The notes: generated by a model not told the origin, from the letters alone. Numbered from the stretch's first letter, positions 1 to 8,385 are shown. The stretch: DNA of 51,816 nt from Pullichristensenella excrementipullorum (GCA_018713365.1 DVOU01000004.1:1-51816); one strand, 5' to 3'. A program made the numbers and translations.

Positions 1-58
1 GCTCCCGGATCTTCTCCCGTCGCGCCTTTTCTTCCGGGGTGCGGTTCTTTCTGGCCAT
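1..58 (-). CDS. IS256-like transposase, N-terminal fragment cut by window edge
   Basis: ATG at 58-56 follows AGGAGGTAAAACAC. The 19 visible residues begin MARKNRTPEEKARREKI, a charged start like that of Clostridial IS256 (mutator-type) transposases, which carry out DDE-type cut-and-paste or copy-out transposition. The catalytic part lies outside the window, so intactness is unknown. The position just inside the putative terminal repeat is what is expected for this family. Confidence 0.6.
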   Translation of the reverse strand, partial: MARKNRTPEEKARREKIRE

Positions 59-130
59 GTGTTTTACCTCCTGTGTGATGCTTCTATTCTACACCTCATG
101 GGAGGTTTACACAAAGTTTGGGACGGTCTC
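1..130 (-). mobile_element. IS256-family insertion sequence, left end (partial)
   Basis: On the minus strand the element starts at about 130 with GAGACCGTCCCAAACTTTG, resembling the GAGAC...TGT-type terminal repeat common in IS256-family elements. It is followed by an RBS (AGGAGGT, 65-71) and the first codons of a transposase that runs off the window. Only this end is visible, so the other inverted repeat and the target duplication cannot be checked. The family call rests on the terminal sequence and the protein start. Confidence 0.65.
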
Positions 131-137
131 ATATCTG

Positions 138-550
138 CTGATGCTTTTTGCGTCTTGCTTCTTTCTCCATCGTTTCGCCGTGCCGGTGAGCCGCCCAGAC
201 CCCACCGCGCTGAAAGGCCTTTGTTTGCCCCGTGAAGCCGTTCTGCCTGCCAGTCGCCGCTCGCTCCGTCGCTGTACCCAACTGGGCATCCCCACGGCAA
301 ACCGCCTCGAAATGCGCGAAGAAATCTTCGAGGCATCCGCGGGGATACCTGCCGGGCTTGCCGCTGGGCTTGCCGCGGGGCTTGCCGCTGCGCTTGCCGC
401 GGGGCTTGCCGCTGCGCTTGCCGCTGCGCTTGCCGCGGGGCTTGCTGCTGCGCTTGCCGCGGGGCTTGCTGCTGCGCTTGCCATTTTTCGCGTCACGCCT
501 CGCCCCTGCGGGGCAAGGCGCGCCGCCCGGCATGGAAAATGCCGGCTTCC
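138..550 (+). repeat. Composite dispersed repeat, copy 1 (blocks A-B-C)
   Basis: There are three blocks in order. Block A (about 138-344) contains TCTTGCTTCT..TCTCCATC, CCTTTGTTTGCC, CGCTCGCTCC and a CTGGGCA..GAAATGCGC segment. Block B (345-480) is about eleven 12-nt units close to GGGCTTGCCGCG or GCGCTTGCCGCT. Block C (481-550) carries two palindromes, GCCCCTGCGGGGC and GCCGGCATGGAAAATGCCGGC, preceded by TTTTTCGCGTCACGCC. The same order recurs near 45.6-46.0 kb and in part near 35.6 kb. Block A starts within 10 bp of the IS end. The long Ala/Leu-rich and Lys/Arg-rich reading frames here only translate block B, so I call no gene. Confidence 0.75.
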
Positions 551-914
551 ATACTTCGCCATCCCCTTTCCCGCCGCTCCCCTGCCTCGACCGGGTCTTC
601 CGCTCCCGCGCCCCTGTCCCGCCGCCTTTGCAACTTGACGCTTCCGGTCTGACGCCTTTCCTCCCTCACCGCCTCCCGGTCTGGATGGACGCCCGGACAA
701 GTCGAAAAAAGTCCGCGGGTCATCGCCCTCCCGCGTCTCCGGCGGGCGCGAAAGGCGCGCCGGAAGCGCCGCATGCGGGCAAAGATGAACGGCGGGGCCG
801 CGTTCGTTCGCAGCCTCGCCGTCAGGATGTTTGGGAAATGGGCTGGCAGGGTGGTAAGCCCGCGAGCCGGTTTTTGTGCGTCAGGGCGTCCGTTGTCCGC
901 GCGCAGCGTCTGTT
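551..914. other. Gene-free stretch
   Basis: No frame gives a protein-like sequence or a convincing RBS. The long frames in all directions are a consequence of the high GC content. No hairpin with a T-run, promoter pair or RNA gene was recognised. Confidence 0.5.
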
Positions 915-1180
915 CGGGCACGGGGAAAATGGATGGATCATCCCTACCCCCTTTCAGCCGCAAAAAGCGCCTATACGGACACGGGGGTGCAAATGGATGG
1001 ATCATTCCCCTTTCAGCCGCAAAAAGCGCTTGTTCGGACACGGGGGCAAATGGATGGATCATCCCCACCCCCTTTCAGCCGCAAAAATCGCCTGCTCGGA
1101 CACGGGGGCAAATGGATGGATCATCCCTACCTTTCAGCCGCAAAGAGCGCCTATGCGGACACGGGGCGCAGGTGGATGAG
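915..1180. repeat. Tandem array, about 60-bp unit, 4.5 copies
   Basis: The unit contains CGGACACGGGGGCAAATGG, then ATGGATGGATCATCCC, then CTTTCAGCCGCAAAAAGCGC. The ATGGATGGATCA core occurs at 929, 993, 1050 and 1112 (spacing 64, 57 and 62), with a degenerate fifth copy from about 1155. That last copy overlaps the 3' end of the surface-protein gene ending at 1151 and encodes its C-terminal IHLRPVSA. Confidence 0.85.
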
Positions 1181-3369
1181 GCGGATGGGGGCGGGCGCCT
1201 CTTCCCCGTCCTCGGGCGCGAAGGAGAGCGTGAAGGATGCTTCCCCGTCCTCGATCGCGCAGGGCAGAGCGCTCTCCGCGCCGTCCGCGTCCAGCAGCGA
1301 GAGCGTATAGCCCTCCAGCAGCGCGGCGGGGATGGTGATCTTCACCTCGCCCGTGGGCTGGGTCAGTTTGCCGCTGTACTCAAAGCCCACGCTGAGGATG
1401 GTCTCGCCGTTCGCCAGTTCGCCCATGCGCAGGACGAGTTCGCCGCGGGGCAGTGTTTCCGTCAGCGCCTCGGCTTTGGCTGCCTCGACCAGCGACAGAC
1501 ACGCGCCGTCGCTGACCTCGCCGCACACGGGGCAGAAGGTGAAGGCATACGCCTCGTCCGCCTGCTGCATGAGCAACTGCCCGTCAAACCAGGCGCAGGC
1601 GGTCGTGCCGGTATGTTTGCAGCCGTTCCTGCGGCAGAGGGCGCTGTGGGTATCATCGCCGTTTGCCGACCATTCGCCGAACCAGTGGCCGCGCGGGGAG
1701 GTCTCGTTTGCCGTATAGCGGTCCCCGCAATTTATGCAGGTGTAGATGGTATAGCCGCCCTCCGTGCAGGCGGGAGCTTTGGTGGCGGACCTGTAGTTGT
1801 GGCCGGTCATGGGAACGATCTGCTGCGCCACGAGGACGTCCCCGCAGACCTCGCAATGCGTCCCCTCCGTCAGGCCCGTAGCCGTGCAGGTCGGCGCGAC
1901 GGCGGCGTCGGTAACGGGGGTATGGCCTTTCGCGCTGTCCAGCACTGCGCCGCAGCCCTCGCGGGCGCAGATCTGCGGCTCTGTACAGGTGGCGGGCGCG
2001 CCGCTGTAATCGTGGCCCATCGGGTCGCCAACGGAGACCGTCTCCGTCTCGCTCACCGCGCCGCAGCGGTCGCACTGCACGTAGTACTTCGCGGCCTCGG
2101 TGCAGGTGGCGGCGCTGGCCAATTCGTCGGAGGGCTTGCTGGTAAAGCTGTGGTTGTACGGGTCGAGATACGGCTTGCGGCAATACTGGCAGGTGCCGTA
2201 TTCCGTGCAATTCGCGCTGTCGTCGCCGGAGCAGGCGCCCTCATGGCTGAACACGGCATAGAGCGTCGCCGTGGGATTTCCCGCCGTCAGGGTATACTCG
2301 TCGCCAGCCCTGTACTGCCCGCTTCCATCCGTCCAGTGGTCGAACGTGCCGCCGGAGCAGGTCGGAACGGACGTGGTGATGCTGATGTCGCAGCTCTCTT
2401 TCGCGGAATACTCCGTGCTTCCCCACTGGGGGTTGCCAAAGCCGGAGATGAAGGTCAGCTTGTACCTGTACGCTCCGCATTTTGTACACTGCGTCTGCTC
2501 CGCGTTGAGAACATGGCTTTCCGTGGTCTCATATCCGCAGCGGTCGCAAGTCGCCTTGTGCTGCTGGAAATAGGGGGTGTAGGTGAAAAGATGGCCGTAC
2601 TTGTCGCACTCGGTCTCGATCTTCTCATACACGGCCCGCACCCAGATATCCGTGCTGGCGCTGGTCAGGGTGATGCTGTCCCCGGAGGTATAGCGGTTTC
2701 CGGCATCATCCTGCCAATAGAGGAAGGTGTGGCCCGCGTAGGCCGGGACATTGCTTAGGATGGACAGCGTACAGGTATCTTCCTTGCTGTACTTTTGCGC
2801 AGACCAGAGCCCGCCGCCATCGCCGCCGCTGTGGATGATGCGGTAAAGGCGGTAGCCGCCGTCCCTCGCCGTGCAGCCGGCGTTCTGGCAGGCGCGGTAA
2901 TAGGTCCCGTCCCCGGCGCTCTTGTAGCTGTTGGCGTACTTGTGCCCCGCCGGGTCGCCCACGGACACCGTGACCGTATCGCTCACCGCGTCGCAGTTGT
3001 CGCACTGCGCATAATACTTCGCGGCCTCGGTGCAGGTGGCGGCGCTGGCCAGTTGGCCGGAGGCCCTGGTCGTGAAACTGTGCGGCGCAAAATCGCCGTA
3101 TTCTCTTTTGCAGCCGTCGCACACGGCTTTCTGCGTGCAGGTCGCCGTGCCGCCGGAATGAGGAGTTTGATCGTTCCTCCGAGCGCTACAACCTTCACAG
3201 GCGAATATCACTTCGTGCTGGTCATCATCAATGTATGTTATGCTTTGAACTCGAAATAGCTTCCAATCTCCACAAACTTCACAATAGCCTTTATAATCCG
3301 CCAGCGCCGCGCCGCCCAGCAGCAGCATCAGCGCGACGGCCAGCAGCGCCGTCAGCCAAAATTTCTTTT

Positions 3370-3373
<4 letters not shown>
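1151..3373 (-). CDS. Secreted Cys-rich repeat surface protein
   Basis: The 740-residue protein has a clear signal peptide (residues 1 to about 25: KKK, hydrophobic core, ALA-D). Repeats follow with the pattern TCTE...C..C (for example ATCTEAAKYY then CD.C) ending in GH or GHxY. They resemble the Cys-pair repeats of many Firmicutes cell-surface proteins. Two segments (about 180-255 and 305-375) look like InlB-type/Flg_new beta-grasp repeats, with GHTFLYWQDDAGN and GGTFDHWTDGSGQ. The paired cysteines could bind metal or form disulfides. There is no LPXTG-like signal at the C-terminus, so the anchoring is unknown. The start is set by AAGGAGG at 3380-3386. It shares its repeat style with the sortase substrate at 21759-23222. 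The substrate or ligand is unknown. Confidence 0.8.
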
Positions 3374-3543
<170 letters not shown>

Positions 3544-3586
3544 TGTCAAGCCCTCCGGCGTCCTTTCCGGTAAATTTTGTAATGCC

Positions 3587-3615
3587 ATTATAGCAGAATT
3601 TTCCCTCCGGCGCAA
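3587..3615 (-). promoter_or_regulatory. Putative promoter of surface-protein gene
   Basis: TTGCGC, 17 bp, then an extended -10, TGCTATAAT (minus strand). It lies downstream of the ribosomal-operon terminator and upstream of the leader ORF. A second, weaker candidate, TTGACA-17-TAAATC, lies at about 3526-3549. Confidence 0.5.
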
Positions 3616-3673
3616 GAGCGCCGCGCGGCGGACGCACGCCCGCGCTCATCGCCCGCAAAGCGCGGCCCGCCGC

Positions 3674-3708
3674 AAAGCAAAACGCGCCGGGAGATGTTCC
3701 CGGCGCGC
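3674..3708 (-). terminator. Terminator of the S10-spc-alpha operon
   Basis: Minus-strand CGCGCCGGGA-ACATC-TCCCGGCGCG is a ten-pair perfect stem followed by TTTTGCTTT, 16 bases after the rplQ stop codon. Confidence 0.85.
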
Positions 3709-3723
3709 TGCGCTGCGATAAAA

Positions 3724-4233
3724 TCACACCAGCTCGAGGATGACCATCTCGGCGCCATCGCCGCGACGGGGACCCTTCTTGACGATGCGGGTGTAGCCGC
3801 CGCCCTGGCCCTTTTCCTCGGCGCGCTTCTTGTACTTGGGCGCGATCTCGCGGAAGAGCTTTTCCACGACGGGGTGCTTGACGTTCTTGACGCGCTCCTT
3901 GAAGTCCTCCTTATCCTCGTCCTTGCCCTGCACGGCGGGGATCTCGTAGAGGTAGCGCATCACATAGCGGCGGGCCGCCAGACGCGCGGGGCTGTCGTTG
4001 ACGACGTCCAAGACGACGATCTGCTGCTTGTCGTTCCTGGTCTCTTTCTTGAGTTCAATGGTATTGTCGCACTGGCGCAGGGCGACGGTGATGAGGCGCT
4101 CCGCCAGCGAGCGCACTTCCTTGGCGCGCGTCAGCGTGGTCTCGATGCGGCCATACCAGATCAGGTTGGTCACCTGATTGCGCAGAAGCGCCATGCGCTG
4201 ATCGGTCGGCCGGCCCAGCTTGCGATTGGCCAT
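3724..4233 (-). CDS. rplQ: 50S ribosomal protein L17, with internal insertion
   Basis: L17 binds 23S rRNA near the polypeptide exit tunnel. The start (MANRKLGRPTDQRMALLRN) and end (GGYTRIVKKGPRRGDGAEMVILELV, read in two pieces) match L17 closely. At 169 residues it is longer than the usual 110-130. The extra 45-50 residues fall in the middle, after the LAERLITVALRQ helix, and are highly charged. It is the last gene of the alpha segment, 25 bp after rpoA. The start is supported by GGGAGG upstream of the ATG. Confidence 0.97.
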   Translation of the reverse strand: MANRKLGRPTDQRMALLRNQVTNLIWYGRIETTLTRAKEVRSLAERLITVALRQCDNTIELKKETRNDKQQIVVLDVVNDSPARLAARRYVMRYLYEIPAVQGKDEDKEDFKERVKNVKHPVVEKLFREIAPKYKKRAEEKGQGGGYTRIVKKGPRRGDGAEMVILELV

Positions 4234-4258
4234 AACGGGTTCCTCCCTTGAAAATGTG

Positions 4259-5230
4259 TTATTCGTCCGAGGACTTGAGGGCCAGCCCCAGTCCGATGAG
4301 CTTCTGCTCGACTTCCTCGAGGGACTTCTTGCCCAGGTTGCGCACCTTCATCATGTCCTCCTGATTGCGCTGGACGAGCTCGGCGACGGTGTTGATGCCC
4401 GCGCGCTTCAGGCAGTTGAAGGCGCGCACGGAGAGGTCGAGTTCCTCAATGGTCATCTCCAGCACCTTTTCCTTGCTGTTGTCCTCCGGCTCGTTGTAGT
4501 CCACGCGCACCACATTGACCGTCAGGTCGATGAACAGGCGCATGTTGTTGGTGATGATCTGCGCGGCGCTGGCCAGCGCCTCCTTGGGCAGGATGGTGCC
4601 GTTGGTCCACACCTCGATGGTGAGCTTGTCATAGTCGGTGACCTGACCCACGCGGGTGTCTTCCACGGAATAGCTGACCTTGCGGATGGGGGTAAAGATG
4701 GAGTCCACCGGGATCACGCCGATGGGCATGCCGCCGACCTTGTTGCGCTCCATGGCGAGCTGCTTGTTGCGCTCGGCGGAGACATAGCCGCGGCCCTTTT
4801 CCAGAGTGATCTGCATTTGCAGATGGCCGCCCTCGGAGAGCGTGGCGATGTGCAGGTCGGGGTTGATAAGCTCCACCTCGTCGTCGATGCGGATATCGCC
4901 GGCCTTGACTTCGCAGGGACCCACCGCGTCGATGGTGACGATCTTGGGCAGATCGGTAAACAGCTTGGCCGCGAGCAGCTTGACGTTGAGGATCAGCTCC
5001 GCGACGTCCTCCTTGACGCCGGGAACGGTCGAAAACTCATGCTGCACGCCCTCTATGCGCACGCTGGTGGCGGCCACGCCCGGCAGGGAATTGAGAAGCA
5101 CCCTGCGCAGGGAGTTGCCCAGCGTCTGTCCGAAACCGCGCTCCAAAGGGTTGACGACGAATTTTCCATAGCGGTCGTTATCGCCGATCTCTACCCGTTC
5201 GATCTTCGGCTTTTCGATCTGATCTATCAT
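4259..5230 (-). CDS. rpoA: RNA polymerase alpha subunit
   Basis: The 323 residues have the usual two-domain plan. The N-terminal domain (about 1-235) dimerises and nucleates RNA polymerase assembly (GFGQTLGNSLRRVLLNSLPG motif). A linker follows, then the C-terminal domain (about 255-315), with DLSVRAFNCLKRAGI and the RNLGKKSLEEV helix-hairpin-helix that contacts UP elements and activators. GGAGG stands before the ATG. The order rpsM-rpsK-rpsD-rpoA-rplQ is the conserved alpha operon. A 104-bp gap separates it from rpsD. Confidence 0.99.
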   Translation of the reverse strand: MIDQIEKPKIERVEIGDNDRYGKFVVNPLERGFGQTLGNSLRRVLLNSLPGVAATSVRIEGVQHEFSTVPGVKEDVAELILNVKLLAAKLFTDLPKIVTIDAVGPCEVKAGDIRIDDEVELINPDLHIATLSEGGHLQMQITLEKGRGYVSAERNKQLAMERNKVGGMPIGVIPVDSIFTPIRKVSYSVEDTRVGQVTDYDKLTIEVWTNGTILPKEALASAAQIITNNMRLFIDLTVNVVRVDYNEPEDNSKEKVLEMTIEELDLSVRAFNCLKRAGINTVAELVQRNQEDMMKVRNLGKKSLEEVEQKLIGLGLALKSSDE

Positions 5231-5334
5231 TCAGCGTTTCCTCCTCTCCTATCGCGGCGCACACTTGCGCTGCAACCGCGGAGTCTGCCCCGCGCGGGCT
5301 GCGCGGAGCGTTCCATGCGCTGATCTTTCAGCAA

Positions 5335-5931
5335 TTAGCGGGAGTAAAGCTCGACGATCAGGTTCTCAGAGACCTCGTAGTCGATGTCCTCACGGGCGGG
5401 CAGGGCGACGATCTTCGCCTCGAAGGACTCGGGCTCGCGCTCGATCCACTGCGGCGTCGCCTTTTTGCCGTATTCCTCGATCAGGCTCTTGAACTTGGCC
5501 GAAGCGCGGCTCTTTTCGCACACGGAGACAACATCGCCCACCTTGACCTGCGCGGAGGGGATGTTGCAACGCTTGCCGTTGATGGCGAAATGGCCGTGGT
5601 TGACCAGCTGACGGGCCTCGCGGCGGGTCGCGGCCAGACCCATGCGGAACACCACGTTGTCAAGGCGGCGCTCCAGCTCCTGAAGCATGATCTCGCCGGT
5701 GATGCCCTTTTTGCGCTCGGCCTTCTCATAATAGCTGTGGAACTGCTTTTCCAAGACGCCGTAGATGAACTTGACCTTCTGCTTTTCGTTCAGCTGGCGG
5801 CCGTACTCGGACTGCTTGCGGCGCACATGCGCCTTGGGATTGCGCTTGGTCTCCTTGGAGTAGCCAAGCACCGCGGGAGACAAGCCCAGGGTCTTGCACC
5901 TTTTGAGAACGGGCTGTGTATTCTTGGCCAT
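5335..5931 (-). CDS. rpsD: 30S ribosomal protein S4
   Basis: A 16S rRNA primary-binding protein of 198 residues. An S4 RNA-binding domain is visible at about 88-150 (RRLDNVVFRMGLAATRREAR, then LVNHGHFAINGKR). The N-terminal zinc cysteines of many Firmicutes S4 proteins are absent (only one early Cys), so this is the zinc-free form. In other bacteria S4 represses the alpha operon; no S4-binding pseudoknot was identified here. RBS GGGAGG. Confidence 0.98.
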   Translation of the reverse strand: MAKNTQPVLKRCKTLGLSPAVLGYSKETKRNPKAHVRRKQSEYGRQLNEKQKVKFIYGVLEKQFHSYYEKAERKKGITGEIMLQELERRLDNVVFRMGLAATRREARQLVNHGHFAINGKRCNIPSAQVKVGDVVSVCEKSRASAKFKSLIEEYGKKATPQWIEREPESFEAKIVALPAREDIDYEVSENLIVELYSR

Positions 5932-5949
5932 GTTTGGTTTCCTCCCTAA

Positions 5950-6348
5950 TTACACTCTTCTGCGCTTGGGCGGACGGCATCCGTTGTGGGGGATGGGCGT
6001 GACGTCCTTGATCATGGTGACCTCAAGGCCGGCGGCCTGCAAGGAGCGGATGGCGGCCTCGCGCCCGGAGCCGGGACCCTTGACGTAGACGTCCACGGTC
6101 TTGAGGCCATACTCCTTGGCGTGGGTGGCGGCGGTCTCCGCGGCCGACTGGGCGGCGAACGGCGTGGACTTCTTGCTGCCGCGGAAACCAAGCCCGCCGG
6201 CGGAAGCCCAGGACAGGGCGTTGCCGTTTGTGTCGGTGATGGTCACGATGGTGTTGTTGAAAGAAGAGCGGATATGGGCCGCGCCGCGCTCGACGAGCTT
6301 GCGTTCACGACGCTTGCGAGTGACCCTTTTCAGCTTCGGCTTTGCCAT
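5950..6348 (-). CDS. rpsK: 30S ribosomal protein S11
   Basis: A 132-residue platform protein of the small subunit, near the E site. Typical motifs are AHIRSSFNNTIVTITDTNGN and the basic C-terminus DVTPIPHNGCRPPKRRRV. The gap to rpsD is 18 bp and the RBS is GGGAGG. Length and sequence are standard for the family. Confidence 0.98.
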   Translation of the reverse strand: MAKPKLKRVTRKRRERKLVERGAAHIRSSFNNTIVTITDTNGNALSWASAGGLGFRGSKKSTPFAAQSAAETAATHAKEYGLKTVDVYVKGPGSGREAAIRSLQAAGLEVTMIKDVTPIPHNGCRPPKRRRV

Positions 6349-6384
6349 AGCGATGTTTCCTCCCTAAATTTCTCGCGTCTAAGG

Positions 6385-6759
6385 TTACTTGGCCTTCTTC
6401 TTGCCGGCGGCCTGCTTCTTGGGGCCCTTGCGGGTGCGGGCGTTCTGCTTGGTGTTCTGCCCGCGCACAGGGAGACCGCGGCGATGGCGAAGGCCGCGGT
6501 AGCAGCCGATCTCCATCAGGCGCTTGATGTTCATGGAGACCTCGCGGCGCAGATCGCCCTCCACCTTCAGGTGATGGTCGATGTAATCGCGCAGGGCGCT
6601 GATCTCGTTTTCGGAAAGGTCCTTGACGCGCGTATCGGGGTTGATGCCGGTCGAGGCGATGATCTCGTCCGCGGTCGTGCGGCCGATGCCGTAGATATAG
6701 GTCAGGGCGATCTCAATGCGTTTTTCCCTGGGAAGGTCTACGCCTGCGATTCGTGCCAT
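6385..6759 (-). CDS. rpsM: 30S ribosomal protein S13
   Basis: S13 forms the head bridge to the large subunit and touches P-site tRNA. The 124 residues start MARIAGVDLPREKRIEIALTYIYGIG and hold the GLRHRRGLPVRGQNTKQNAR rRNA-binding stretch and a Lys-rich tail. The RBS is GGAGGT, 11 bases before the ATG. The 219-bp spacer upstream is far longer than most gaps in this operon. Confidence 0.98.
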   Translation of the reverse strand: MARIAGVDLPREKRIEIALTYIYGIGRTTADEIIASTGINPDTRVKDLSENEISALRDYIDHHLKVEGDLRREVSMNIKRLMEIGCYRGLRHRRGLPVRGQNTKQNARTRKGPKKQAAGKKKAK

Positions 6760-6978
6760 TGGTTCAATGCACCTCCAAATTGGTTGGCTTCATGGTCCGC
6801 CGGAAAAGCCCGGCGCTGTCCGCGCGTCTGGCGACACGCGCGGCGCGGAAATATCGAAAGGCCCCGAGACCCGCTTGGCGGGCAGCCGCTCCGGGCGCCG
6901 ATCTGTCTGTCCCTCTGCCCGGTACGTGCCCCGGACATGGCGAGGCTCCCCGCCCCAAAAAGCGGGGAGACGCGCGTG
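6760..6978 (-). promoter_or_regulatory. Structured 219-nt spacer between rpmJ and rpsM
   Basis: On the minus strand it can form CTCCCCGC..GCGGGGAG, CCGCGCGT..ACGCGCGG and CGCCGG..TCCGGCG hairpins. None has a T-run. A nine-codon frame (MKPTNLEVH) overlaps the rpsM RBS. No clear -35/-10 pair was found. Neighbouring operon gaps are mostly under 40 bp, so a regulatory or processing role is possible but unproven. Confidence 0.35.
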
Positions 6979-7092
6979 TTAGCCCTGCTTCTGCTTGTGC
7001 TTGGGATTTTCGCAAATGATCATCACGTGACCCTTGCGCTTGATGACCTTGCACTTTTCGCAAATGGGCTTCACCGAAGGCCTTACTTTCAT
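6979..7092 (-). CDS. rpmJ: 50S ribosomal protein L36 (zinc form)
   Basis: A 37-residue protein, MKVRPSVKPICEKCKV..., with ligands C11, C14, C27 and a later His (the zinc-binding C+ form). L36 binds 23S rRNA in the large subunit. ATG at 7092-7090 has GGAGG upstream and TAA is at 6981-6979. It sits between infA and rpsM, as in most Firmicutes. Confidence 0.97.
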   Translation of the reverse strand: MKVRPSVKPICEKCKVIKRKGHVMIICENPKHKQKQG

Positions 7093-7127
7093 GGTGGTTT
7101 CCTCCTTCAAGTCGGGCTTGGAAGCCC

Positions 7128-7349
7128 TTAGTTCTTGCTGCGCCAGGTGATGCGGCCGCGGGTGAGGTCGTAGGGCGAAAGCTCTATCGTCACCTTGTCG
7201 CCGGGGTAGATGCGGATGTAGTTCATGCGCATCTTGCCGGAAACGTGGGCCAGTATCTTGTGGCCGTTGGGCAGCTCTACTTCAAACATGGCGTTGGGGA
7301 AGGATTCCGTGACAACGCCCTCGACTTCGATCACATCAGACTTGGACAA
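7128..7349 (-). CDS. infA: Translation initiation factor IF-1
   Basis: A 73-residue S1/OB-fold protein (VIEVEGVVTESFPNAMFEVEL, HVSGKMRMNYIRIYPGDKV) that occupies the A site during initiation. The start codon is TTG (7349-7347), unusual in this window, with GGAGGAGG six to seven bases upstream inside the preceding gene. It overlaps the 3' end of that gene by 14 bp, suggesting translational coupling. Confidence 0.98.
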   Translation of the reverse strand: MSKSDVIEVEGVVTESFPNAMFEVELPNGHKILAHVSGKMRMNYIRIYPGDKVTIELSPYDLTRGRITWRSKN

Positions 7350-7611
7350 GTTTTTCCTCCTCCTCGCATATCCACGAGCGCAGCGCGTGATCCTCGACCG
7401 TGCGCCCGGCGGCGATGTCCTCGTTGCGGGCGCTCAGCGGCGCAAGGTGCTTTTTGCGCTTCTTCTTCGGACGGTCCAGCGTGCGCAGGCGGCCATCCCG
7501 GGTCAGCACGAAGTTTTCGTCCAGCACCTCGGTCACCACGCACAGCCTTCCTTTGTCCCTTCCGGCTTTGGAGCGGGCCAGGCGGCCCCTCTCTACGGCG
7601 GGGGCGCTCAT
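7336..7611 (-). CDS. KOW-domain RNA-binding protein, L14e/YmxA-like
   Basis: A 91-residue basic protein. An N-terminal KOW motif lies at about 17-45 (AGRDKGRLCVVTEVLDENFVLTRDG), followed by a Lys-rich segment (RPKKKRKK) and an acidic end. Similar small KOW proteins lie between map and infA in many Clostridia; their exact role is not established. The ATG overlaps the map stop codon (ATGA) and the 3' end overlaps infA. That places it firmly in the operon and suggests a ribosome-linked role. Confidence 0.85.
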   Translation of the reverse strand: MSAPAVERGRLARSKAGRDKGRLCVVTEVLDENFVLTRDGRLRTLDRPKKKRKKHLAPLSARNEDIAAGRTVEDHALRSWICEEEEKLVQV

Positions 7612-8381
7612 CGCGCCATCTCCCGGACGGACGCGCCGGGGCAGGAAAGCACCTCGGGTTCGCCGTCGGTCACCAGCACGGTATGCTCATAGTGCGAACA
7701 GATGCTTCCGTCGCGCGTGGCAACCGTCCAGTCGTTGTCGTAGAGGTACACGTGCCAGTCGCCCATGCAGATCATCGGCTCGATGGCCAGCGTCATGCCC
7801 GGTTGCAGGCGCACGCCGCGGCCGGGGCGGCCGAAGTTGGGGATGGACGGGTCCTCGTGCATCTCTTCGCCGATGCCGTGACCGCACAGGTCGCGGATGA
7901 CGCCGTAGCCCTGCGCCTCGGCGTATGCCTGCACCGCGTGGGAGATGTCGCCCAGGCGGTTGCCGGCGCGGGCCTGGTCGGCGCCGAGCCAGAAGCACTT
8001 TTCCGTATCGCGGATCAGCTTTGCCGCCCTGTCGTCGATCGTTCCCACCGGCACGGTCAGGGCGCTGTCGGACTGCCAGCCGTTTAAGATCACGCCGCAG
8101 TCGATGGACAGCACCTGTCCCTCGCGCAGGCGGTCTTTGGTGGCAAAGCCGTGTACGACCTGATCGTCCACGGAGGCGCAAATGGAGAAGGGGAACCCTT
8201 CAAAGCCCTTGAACGAGGGGATGGCGCCGCCCTCGCGGATGAGCCTTTCGGCCAGACGGTCCAGTTCCAGCGTGGTCACGCCGGGCTGCACCGCGGCTTT
8301 GAGCGCTTGCAGCACATCGTGCAGCAGGGCGCCGGCGGCGCGCATCTTCTCGATCTGAGGCGCGGATTTGATGGTGATCAT
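7608..8381 (-). CDS. map: Type I methionine aminopeptidase
   Basis: Removes the initiator methionine from nascent proteins using two metal ions. The 257 residues start MITIKSAPQIEKMRAAGALL. The visible motifs carry the expected ligands: SIDCGVILNGWQSDSA (Asp pair), CGHGIGEEMHEDPSIPNFG (His, Glu) and LAIEPM, ending in a His/Glu region. An in-frame extension upstream to 8591 lies inside adk and is rejected. The ATG at 8381 is four bases after the adk stop, with GGAG inside adk. Length is standard. Confidence 0.98.
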   Translation of the reverse strand: MITIKSAPQIEKMRAAGALLHDVLQALKAAVQPGVTTLELDRLAERLIREGGAIPSFKGFEGFPFSICASVDDQVVHGFATKDRLREGQVLSIDCGVILNGWQSDSALTVPVGTIDDRAAKLIRDTEKCFWLGADQARAGNRLGDISHAVQAYAEAQGYGVIRDLCGHGIGEEMHEDPSIPNFGRPGRGVRLQPGMTLAIEPMICMGDWHVYLYDNDWTVATRDGSICSHYEHTVLVTDGEPEVLSCPGASVREMAR

Positions 8382-8385
8382 TGCG

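Noticed and set aside
39..638. Ala/Leu-rich frame with regular AAGLAAAL pattern
   Set aside because: It is only the translation of the 12-bp tandem units and overlaps the IS end.
773..2758. Long plus-strand frame of 661 codons
   Set aside because: It is antisense to the signal-peptide surface-protein gene and runs into the tandem array; its sequence is Ala/Gly/Val/Arg-rich with no domain.
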